From Olavius algarvensis associated proteobacterium Delta 3 (lineage in GTDB: Bacteria > Desulfobacterota > Desulfobacteria > Desulfobacterales > CAFBRK01): DNA of 64,000 nt. Both the position numbers and the translations under genes were made by a program. The notes under the pieces were generated by a model. That model did no database searches and was not told where the DNA came from. It saw only the letters and a program-made list of their open reading frames with translations. Positions 54,380 through 61,778 of this stretch are shown here, piece after piece. The stretch covers positions 248,001-312,000 of the forward strand of contig CAFBRK010000133.1 of the NCBI GenBank assembly GCA_903231505.1, written 5' to 3'. The number at the start of each line of letters is the position of its first letter. Position 1 is the stretch's first letter.

Positions 54380-54989
54380 ATTTTCTCTTGGTCACTCTGA
54401 ATATTCTGCGCACCCCGGCAACACCGGCTAAACCCGCACCCACAAGAAATATGGCCGAGGGTTCGGGAACGGGAGTTGTACGGCCTGCTATTTGAAACGT
54501 ATTCAAGGTGCCTTGATCATACACAGAATCATCAAATATGCTTAACGTCCAGGTTCCAAATACATCCATTCCATCGAATGCGCTTAACATTGTGCTGTAA
54601 CCCGGGTCGGGTAAGGAGGTGGGCTTAAACGAGCCGGGCCCAAATGGGGGATTCACTGCATCTATGTATGAAGCGGCTTCGTCATCAAAAAGAACATCAG
54701 TGAGGTCATCCCCCACATACCCATGCTCGTTGAATAGTTGTACCGTCCGGCCGTCATGTTCAATAAAAATGGCAAGGTCCGTCATCCAGCTGTGATCCAG
54801 GTCAACAAACACATTCAGGTCTTCGATCGAGCCGGACATGTTGGCAAAAATGACCGAATATGACCACTGCTGATCGGATATCGGAACAGGGGTGTCGGGA
54901 GCAGTGAATGAAAATGGCGTCGCTCCTGCCGACAACGGTACTGTGCCGAATACCATCGCAAGAACAATGATTGATAATTTTCTATTCAT
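54366..54989 (-). CDS. PEP-CTERM protein with proprotein-convertase P-domain
   Basis: A 207-residue exported protein. A signal peptide (MNRKLSIIVLAMVFGTVPLSAGA) precedes a P/Homo-B-type beta-sandwich (NVFVDLDHSWMTDLAIFIEHDGRTVQLFNE, then DVFGTWTLSIFDDSVYDQGTLNTFQI). The C-terminus has PVPEPSAIFLVGAGLAGVAGVRR, the PEP-CTERM sorting signal of exosortase systems. No exosortase lies in the window. It overlaps the end of the convergent peroxiredoxin gene by 14 bp. The ATG at 54989 follows GAGG. Confidence 0.85.
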   Translation of the reverse strand: MNRKLSIIVLAMVFGTVPLSAGATPFSFTAPDTPVPISDQQWSYSVIFANMSGSIEDLNVFVDLDHSWMTDLAIFIEHDGRTVQLFNEHGYVGDDLTDVLFDDEAASYIDAVNPPFGPGSFKPTSLPDPGYSTMLSAFDGMDVFGTWTLSIFDDSVYDQGTLNTFQIAGRTTPVPEPSAIFLVGAGLAGVAGVRRIFRVTKRKSKVP

Positions 54990-55624
54990 ATCAATTTTCC
55001 TCAATTCAGTATTTCAGCTTCGGCGTTTAAATCTCTTAGGTCTGATATGTTCGCACCCTGGTCGCAGCATGAAGGATTCCGGGGTTCATATCGGGAATTT
55101 TACTCAGCAGCGTGATTAAATAGCAATTATTGTGCCATCTTAAAAATTATTTTTTTTCAATGATTACGATGTGATACGGGTATAGAAAGTTAAATAAAAA
55201 GAAGGAGGGGTACACAACTGTTGGCATCTAGGTACATTATTGTGGTACCTGTGCCACAGGTACGGGAATTTGGCGAAAAGAAACGAACGATTATAAAAGA
55301 TACCCAGGCAGGAACATCGCACCGATCTTGCCGGTATCCTTCTCTTTCCAAACAGATCAAGACGCTTCTTGTAGGGCGATGCGTGACCGGATCGCTCTTT
55401 CATATTCCGGAATGGATTCCTCTTCAGTCATTTGGGACTTCCCAAACCAAGCACGATAAATTTGTGGCACAGGTTGGGTGGCGGGGTGTGGTTTATCGAT
55501 AAATCAGTCGACGAACTACAGGGCGATTTTAGGATCCGCCTAAACTAAAAACAATAACACAGCAAATCAAGAATTATAAAAAAATTCGATGCCTTAAATA
55601 GAAATGACGTTTGTCGAAGGAGCT
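54990..55624. other. Intergenic region with palindrome
   Basis: This 635-bp stretch contains the palindrome at 55245 but no gene that I can support. Reading frames at 55164-55403 (minus) and 55221-55502 (plus) overlap each other and have no family features. Confidence 0.4.
55245..55263. promoter_or_regulatory. Perfect palindrome
   Basis: GTACCTGTG, C, CACAGGTAC, a perfect 19-bp palindrome. A related TGTGGCACAGGT in opposite orientation lies about 200 bp later at 55463-55474. It could be a regulator site or the end of an old mobile element. Confidence 0.45.
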
Positions 55625-56230
55625 TTATAAGGACTCATCGTCCGTTCGCTGTTGATCAAGTATATTTTCAAAATTATTGGAAATCTTTTGTATAAAGTTT
55701 TTACGTGCGTCGTTCGTAACGAGAAGTTCGTCGTATCTTCTGCTGTTGTTAATGGCAGTCGTAACCATTTTGGCGGCCAGGTTCAAAAGTTCAAGGTCGT
55801 CGTCTGTGAAGTCTCCGGTATTCTTGTTCAAGGATTGAATCGTCCCCAAACAATTGTCCTTGTAGTCAATTGAAGGCGCACAGACAATATTGCGCGTCTG
55901 GAAACCTGTCATTTCATCTACTTCTTTGCAGAAACGGCTGTCCTGATAGCAATCGTTTACGATCGCGGGTTTGCGTTTTACAAACACCCATCCGGCGATT
56001 CCGGACGAGGTCGGAATGCTGATTTCATACTTTTTTAAATCGAGGGATGAAAAGATGGTGAGTTGTTGGTTCCAATGTTGGAATAAAAAAATGGAAGACC
56101 TTTCGGATCCCATATATTGGTTCAGGTAGTACATCGAAACCGAAAGCATCGTCTCAATTTTACTTCCCAATTCAAAAAGCGGTGTCAATTCATTCGCCAG
56201 ACGATACGCTCGAGACAAGCTTTCTTTCAT
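55625..56230 (-). CDS. GAF-domain protein
   Basis: A 201-residue protein with one GAF domain (about residues 25-165): LSVSMYYLNQYMGSERSSIFLFQ, SGIAGWVFVKRKPAIVNDCYQDSRFC, NIVCAPSIDYKDNCLGTIQSLNK and FTDDDLELLNLAAKMVTTAINNS. There is no kinase, cyclase or HTH domain, so it is probably a stand-alone sensor or a partner for the nearby cyclase or hybrid kinase. No operon partner is adjacent; the next gene upstream ends 136 bp away. Confidence 0.82.
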   Translation of the reverse strand: MKESLSRAYRLANELTPLFELGSKIETMLSVSMYYLNQYMGSERSSIFLFQHWNQQLTIFSSLDLKKYEISIPTSSGIAGWVFVKRKPAIVNDCYQDSRFCKEVDEMTGFQTRNIVCAPSIDYKDNCLGTIQSLNKNTGDFTDDDLELLNLAAKMVTTAINNSRRYDELLVTNDARKNFIQKISNNFENILDQQRTDDESL

Positions 56231-56366
56231 TGTTCTCTCCTCATGATAGAATGTATTTTAAGGAATTTATTGTGTCGATTGAAATATGGAACCTATGGTA
56301 CTCCAGTCTTTGGGCGGATAAGGTTGAATTGACTAAACCTAACTTGATATTTTCTGCTATAATTGT

Positions 56367-56867
56367 TTAGTCCATACGATCAACGGCCACATAAAGCTCA
56401 AAGAATACAAGTGTACTGATCATGACAAGAATGCCAAAGAAGATATTCGATTGATCTATATGGAGCGACGACCCGGCAGAAGCCTGCATTCCAATCGTGA
56501 TGGGGGTGATCAACGCTGCAAACAGATAGATCGGGAGCAAAACCAACATGAAGAGTTTTCCCATCGAGGTCGTCAGGCCTGGAAAAGATCCGATAATAGC
56601 CAGGCAGCGCGAATGACACAGGATGCACATCAGAATGGTCAAGGAGATGACCAGCATCGATACCGGTCCGAAGGCTGGCCCCATCAAACTGATGCCGACA
56701 TAGCATACCAAGGCCATCATCACGGGAACACGATTCAGCGCATTACTTTCTAAATGCTTGTCGTTAATCCGACCCAGTTTTTGATGGTACCATGTCTTGG
56801 CTGCTAAATATATCGCAATGACCCACAAAGCGATGGTTGGTCCGAACCATATAATCAGCAGATCCAT
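56367..56867 (-). CDS. Membrane protein of unknown function
   Basis: A 166-residue protein with about four membrane segments (LLIIWFGPTIALWVIAIYLA, RVPVMMALVCYVGISLMG, FGPVSMLVISLTILMCILC, and LVLLPIYLFAALITPITIGM), ending with a fifth hydrophobic stretch. I do not recognise the family. The frame is open upstream through gene debris, but the ATG at 56867 is preceded by AAGGAG, so the gene starts there. Confidence 0.65.
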   Translation of the reverse strand: MDLLIIWFGPTIALWVIAIYLAAKTWYHQKLGRINDKHLESNALNRVPVMMALVCYVGISLMGPAFGPVSMLVISLTILMCILCHSRCLAIIGSFPGLTTSMGKLFMLVLLPIYLFAALITPITIGMQASAGSSLHIDQSNIFFGILVMISTLVFFELYVAVDRMD

Positions 56868-56899
56868 AGCAGACTCCTTCAAGCCACAGCGTGGCATGA

Positions 56900-57107
56900 C
56901 GCACCGCTTAAGGGCGCCTCTCGTGATCCCCTCGACAGCCGGTTTCAAATCCGCCCGTGCAGCGGCGTTCAGCTCAGGGAAAGAAAAACCGCGATCCCCT
57001 GCGAACCCGCAGCAGTCCACACGTTCGGGAATGACGACCTTATCGGCGCATTTCCGAGCAACCGCCAGAATGTTATCGCCCCGGAGCACCACTCGATTGT
57101 CCCTGCT
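56900..57107 (-). pseudogene. Fragment of a D-lactate dehydrogenase-like CCG domain
   Basis: Translated from the minus strand it reads ARKCADKVVIPERVDCCGFAGDRGFSFPELNAAARADLK, which is like the C-terminal end of FAD-binding, iron-sulfur D-lactate/glycolate dehydrogenases (the CCGFAGD segment). The rest of such an enzyme is absent. It is in the same open frame as the following pseudogene and joined to it by a recombination or deletion. Confidence 0.65.
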
Positions 57108-57116
57108 GATAATTGG

Positions 57117-57458
57117 TGAGACAGAATATCCACGCTGTCCAAGCTTCGTCAGCATGGAAACGATCCGGTCGAGCAAATATTTGGCTCCATTATTCCTCTC
57201 CGCATCGAGAGCGCCGCATACTTCCAATACATCCTACGCAGCTGTGCATTCCGGCACCGAACCACGAGCGATTTCAAAGAACTTTCGCCGGTCAGCCTCT
57301 GTGGCCTTTCCGTTGCCTTCGGCTATGTTCAAGGGGATAGATTGCGACGCGCGGAGCAACTGATCCCGAGCAGGTCGATGCCCCTTCAGGTTTTCACAGA
57401 ACCGATAGACTCAACCGACGTATTCCAAGGCCAACTTGGTTACATCCAGTTGTTCATG
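57117..57458 (-). pseudogene. Decayed four-helix-bundle protein (23S rRNA intervening sequence protein type)
   Basis: On the minus strand it reads HEQLDVTKLALEYVG, then TGA (57411-57413) where a tryptophan is usual, [38 protein letters not shown], then TAG (57234-57236) where glutamine is usual, DVLEVCGALDAE and RIVSMLTKLGQRGY. This is the S23/IVS four-helix-bundle family. Two nonsense codons and a fusion to the CCG fragment show it is dead. Confidence 0.8.
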
Positions 57459-57617
57459 TCTCTTTCTTGAATTTCGATGGTGCGCAAAGAAAGCCGTTGT
57501 GCTCCAATACCATCTAAGTTCCCTCATCAAGATATTGTGGTCGGCTGAATACGCCCAAATGTGTGGATAAAGGGATGCCATCTGCACCGCTGTAATACCC
57601 TTTACGAAGGATATTTT

Positions 57618-60600
57618 TTAAAGTTGAGTCAATTCTTTCTCCTTTTTATCTACCCATCCATCAGCTCTGCACTCTTTAAAAATTTCTATTGCTTTACACA
57701 GATATTCTTTAGATCTAGATAGTTCGTCCTTCCGATTTAACAGAAACGAATATAACGCATAATCTTTACCTAAGTGGAATATCATGCCATTTTTTTTATC
57801 TTCTGCAATTGCTTTTTTGATCCATTCCTCCGAATCAATTATATGTTGGTCATCCATATTTAATAGAATCTCGCTTAGATATCTTGCCTTCCAGCCATCA
57901 TGTATTTTGTAATTACAATCATATTCATTGTTATAAATTGCGTTTAGATAAACATCTTTTTCATCGTTCATTACTTTGGTTCTTACCAGACCAAGTTTCG
58001 CTAAATTGGCAGTGGATGGAGATGATTTATTTTGTTCAAACAGCTTAATTGATTTGCTGTAATGCTCCTCTGATTTTTGATACTCTCCAATATCAAAATA
58101 AATCTCCCCTAAATAAAACTGAGCGAAACCATTCCATTGAAGGAGATTTATTTTCTCGCAAAAGTCAGCTCCCTTCAAAATAAATTCTCTTGCTTTTTCT
58201 AAAAAACCTTTACCATAAAATGAAATGCCGTGAGAGGTATAGGCTATTGCCTTCGAAAATATATCACCACTCTTTTCAGCAAGTTGGATAGCCTCATAAC
58301 TTGTTTGAAAACCTTGATCTATCTTTCCGGATAGGTGGTAATAATAAATGCTGGTACAACTTTTCATAGTTGAAATACCCGAAACATTATCTGCCGCTAC
58401 GTTTATTTCTATCGTTTTGTTTAAATAGTATAATCCTTTTTCAAACTCGCAATTATTTGATAAAGCAATCCCCAACCAACCGCTTGAAAAAAACAATGAT
58501 ACAACATTGTTTAATTCTTGAGAAATTTTAAAGGCATCTTCTAAATATTTAATTGCAGTCGGAAAATCTTCTTCAACCCAATATTTATAGGTTCCCATTA
58601 TGGTATATATTTGAGGAAATTTATTCTTGTAATTGCTCTTTATGGCTAAATCTATTATAGGTTCAATGGCCTCTTTTGCTTCAATAAAATAATACATTTG
58701 AAACAAATAAAGACCAAGAGATGACCTAGCGTCAATTATTCTTATCGGCACATCCTCTTTTGGGGGCATACTCTCGAGGCAGATTATTCTTTTTCTGGTA
58801 TATTCAATAGCATTCGTAAAAGAAGCCGATTTCTCAGCTTTTTTTCCCGCCAAACGACAATATTTTGCCCCTTTCTCATAATTCTGACTAGAAATAAAAT
58901 GCTCAGATAAGACACCATAATGTTCATGAATGTTTTCTTTGTACAACTCTTCAATCGCAGAACCGATTTTTTCATGAAGCTTCTTCTTTTTTTTGATCAA
59001 AATCGAGTCGTAGACAACTTCACGGGTCAATGCATGTTTAAAGATATAAATGGATTGGGGATATATACCCCTCTCATAAAGAAGCTCTGAGTCTTTTAAA
59101 ATCGACAGATTGGACATTAACGTTTTTTCTGAGAGGTTAGTAACCTTTTTTATCAACCCATAACTGAACTCTCTTTCAATGGTCGCCCCAGATTGAAGCA
59201 CTTCTTTAGCTTTTTCAGGTAACGAGTCAACCCTGGCCATAATCACATCGTGGATGGTAGAAGGTAGCCTTAACTCATTGATATCCTTAGCAAGACAATA
59301 TACACTGTTACTTTTAACTATTATTTCTAGCTCTTTGAGGGACCCAATAAACTCCTCGATGAAAAAAGGAATCCCTTCTGCTTTATCTAAAATCAAATCC
59401 TCAAGGTCACTGTCTATGTGCTCTGTACCCAAAATGTGGGTCATCATCGCAAGGCTCTCCCGGTTGGAGAGCCGATTTAAAGTCACCTGACTATGGAACG
59501 ACTTGCCACCCCAAGTCTGTACAAAATCAAGCCGGTATGTGAAAATCAATAGAATTCGTGCAGCCGGTATGCTCTCTAATATATATTTGAAAAGCTCCTC
59601 TGAACTCTTATCAATCCAATGGAGATCTTCACAAGCCAGAATCAACGGCCGGATCTCGGAACCCCTTATGGCGATTCGCTTAAACGAATCCATAATGCGA
59701 TCTTTTTTCGCCTCTGAACTCATCGGGATCTTGTCAATGCCGCTGTCTTTTACGCCTAAGAGTTCCAGAAGATATGGAAGGATTGCGGTTTCATCGAGCC
59801 CCATTTTCTTCAAGCCATTTTTGAACTTCTCTTTGATCGATGTGTTTCCATCTGATCTCAGTATATCGAAGTTTGCCCTCAGGATATCAACAACTGGATG
59901 ATAGGCCGTGCCACTACCGTAAGAGAGACACCTTCCCTCCATAAAGGTAACATCCTCGTTAGCCACGGCCTTTCTGAACTCATAAAGAAGCCTAGATTTT
60001 CCCACACCGGCCTCAGAGACAATGGAGAAGGCCTGTCCACGACCTGTTTTGACGCGCCCAAAGCCGTCTAGTAGAAGTTCAAGTTCCCGCTCTCTACCAA
60101 CAAACTGCGTCAGACCCTTCTCCGCACTAACATCAAATCTGGTCCTGCTCGTACTGGGGGCAATGGCACGGTATACTTTAATTAGCTCTTTTTTGCCCTT
60201 AATCCGCTTTTCTCCAAGAGCCTCAAACCGGAAGAGTCCCTCAGTGAGTTTGAATGTATCCTCTGTAATATAAGTAGTCCCTGGATCTGCATGTTCTTCC
60301 ATTCTTGAAGCCAAATTTACTGTATCGCCAACCGCTTTGAACTCAACGCGCAAGTCGTTACCAACGGTGCCCATCACTACTGGTCCGGTATGAATACCGA
60401 TTCGCATTTTAATAGGTGGAATATACTTTTTCCTTTGCGTGAAAGTGTCACTGAATTTTACCATCTCTCTATGAATGGTAAGGCTTGAGCGAATCGCCCG
60501 CTGCGGTGCATCCTCCAAAGCAAGCGGAGCGCCGAATAGCGCCATAATTCCATCACCGGTCATCTCATTGACCACACCGCCGTAGTCGTGGACTTTTTGA

Positions 60601-60986
60601 ATCAAAATTTCATAAACCTTATCCATGATCGCATAGCAGTCTTCCATACCCAACAACTCCGAGAGATAGGTAAAGCCTTTCATGTCGCAAAACATCACCG
60701 TCACGTGTTTGCGCTCACCTTCAATACGGTCTCTTTGAGATAGAATTTTTTCAACGAGACCTTTGGGAAGGTACTTTTGAATTTTGTTTAATTTTTGATC
60801 AAAGGAGATATCTTTAAGCGGGGCTTCTTTCGGCTTTCTCAGATCGTGACCGCATTTATTGCAAAATTTCGCCCCAATAGGTAAATCTTTATGGCACTCG
60901 GGGCATTTAAGTTCTATTCTAACGCCACAATCAAAACAAAAAATGGAGTCTTCTGGATTCTCAACCTGGCATTGTGGGCATTTCAT
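57618..60986 (-). CDS. Adenylate/guanylate cyclase with zinc ribbons, AAA ATPase and TPR domains
   Basis: A 1122-residue protein. Two zinc ribbons (CPQCQ-CFDC and CPEC-CNKCG) at residues 1-55 are followed by a class III nucleotide cyclase domain (VTVMFCDMKGFTYLSELLG, MTGDGIMALFGAPLA, IGIHTGPVVMGTVG), then an AAA/STAND ATPase with P-loop SEAGVGKSRLL and LILACEDLHWID, and TPR-like helical repeats to the end. It would make cAMP in response to an unknown partner. The gene is strikingly AT-rich compared with its surroundings. ATG 60986 follows GGAGGG. Confidence 0.88.
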   Translation of the reverse strand: MKCPQCQVENPEDSIFCFDCGVRIELKCPECHKDLPIGAKFCNKCGHDLRKPKEAPLKDISFDQKLNKIQKYLPKGLVEKILSQRDRIEGERKHVTVMFCDMKGFTYLSELLGMEDCYAIMDKVYEILIQKVHDYGGVVNEMTGDGIMALFGAPLALEDAPQRAIRSSLTIHREMVKFSDTFTQRKKYIPPIKMRIGIHTGPVVMGTVGNDLRVEFKAVGDTVNLASRMEEHADPGTTYITEDTFKLTEGLFRFEALGEKRIKGKKELIKVYRAIAPSTSRTRFDVSAEKGLTQFVGRERELELLLDGFGRVKTGRGQAFSIVSEAGVGKSRLLYEFRKAVANEDVTFMEGRCLSYGSGTAYHPVVDILRANFDILRSDGNTSIKEKFKNGLKKMGLDETAILPYLLELLGVKDSGIDKIPMSSEAKKDRIMDSFKRIAIRGSEIRPLILACEDLHWIDKSSEELFKYILESIPAARILLIFTYRLDFVQTWGGKSFHSQVTLNRLSNRESLAMMTHILGTEHIDSDLEDLILDKAEGIPFFIEEFIGSLKELEIIVKSNSVYCLAKDINELRLPSTIHDVIMARVDSLPEKAKEVLQSGATIEREFSYGLIKKVTNLSEKTLMSNLSILKDSELLYERGIYPQSIYIFKHALTREVVYDSILIKKKKKLHEKIGSAIEELYKENIHEHYGVLSEHFISSQNYEKGAKYCRLAGKKAEKSASFTNAIEYTRKRIICLESMPPKEDVPIRIIDARSSLGLYLFQMYYFIEAKEAIEPIIDLAIKSNYKNKFPQIYTIMGTYKYWVEEDFPTAIKYLEDAFKISQELNNVVSLFFSSGWLGIALSNNCEFEKGLYYLNKTIEINVAADNVSGISTMKSCTSIYYYHLSGKIDQGFQTSYEAIQLAEKSGDIFSKAIAYTSHGISFYGKGFLEKAREFILKGADFCEKINLLQWNGFAQFYLGEIYFDIGEYQKSEEHYSKSIKLFEQNKSSPSTANLAKLGLVRTKVMNDEKDVYLNAIYNNEYDCNYKIHDGWKARYLSEILLNMDDQHIIDSEEWIKKAIAEDKKNGMIFHLGKDYALYSFLLNRKDELSRSKEYLCKAIEIFKECRADGWVDKKEKELTQL

Positions 60987-61469
60987 ATCTATGCCCTCCA
61001 AGAATTTTTTAGAAGGCAGCAGGCGAAAAGAATATTCTACAATTTTGGTTGGTTAGACTGAAAATAGTGTACTTAGGGCTTCATGTCAATTATATGGATA
61101 GCCAATATATATTAATCGAGCTTTTAAGACAATATTTACAGAATATTGCAGGAAAACCAAATATCAGCAAAGTACCGATAATAGGAGAGTATCTGGAGCG
61201 TGGACCTTCCCTGGGTGCGCACCCTCATAAAACCATCACTATGTTCGCATTGCAATATTTCCCATCTGTTTCGCCCCCATGAGGCTGCCACAATATGTAG
61301 GGGTGTGAAAGCAGTCTGGCTTAAAAGGGTTCAGGGCTACTTAACTTGCCACGGTCTGCACGTTTACAAGGGCATCTATAAAGTGGGGACAATTAGCTGT
61401 GTTCCGCGGTTCGGGTATTGCGATCAGGCCAGAGGTATAATAATCGTGTTCCTTAGCCCGGACATTGCA

Positions 61470-61567
61470 CCAAACGGAGACCTTCATGGGCAAGGCACTT
61501 CGAGATGAAGCTGTAGCCCGACTACCACGAATCTCGAATAACGCAGGCCATGAAGGTCTCCGTTTGG
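61470..61567. repeat. Inverted repeat with perfect 20-bp arms
   Basis: Arms at 61470-61489 (contains CAAACGGAGACCTTCATGG) and 61548-61567, with 58 bases between. Inside, CGAGAT (61501-61506) and ATCTCG (61531-61536) form a nested stem. No transposase is next to it. Confidence 0.7.
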
Positions 61568-61576
61568 CCCGAAGGG

Positions 61577-61700
61577 TGAAATCTTTTCAGACCGTTCATC
61601 AGTTTTTCAACGTGACAAATTGCATCGCATTCCAATGTGTCAGTATTCACGTTAAGGCACCGATATTGTTTCTTTTAAGACATTTACTGAAAAGATTTCA
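61577..61700. repeat. Inverted repeat with perfect 14-bp arms
   Basis: TGAAATCTTTTCAG at 61577-61590 and CTGAAAAGATTTCA at 61687-61700, separated by 96 bases. It begins ten bases after the previous inverted repeat, so the two may be one element. Confidence 0.6.
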
Positions 61701-61778
61701 TGCAAGGTTCGGGTTAGTTGGAATTGGCGCAGATCGGGGCTGCCCATGAAGTGCCACGGCGTGTCACTCGATGCCGGC

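Larger units (their letters stand above)
60987..61778. other. Long gap between the cyclase and hybrid-kinase genes
   Basis: A 792-bp stretch with no gene that I can support. Its main feature is the pair of inverted repeats at 61470-61700. Short reading frames in it (61049-61282, 61200-61508, 61465-61749) overlap and show no family features. Confidence 0.5.

Noticed and set aside
55164-55502. Small genes on either strand around the palindrome at 55245
   Set aside because: The two frames overlap one another, lack ribosome sites and show no protein-like features.
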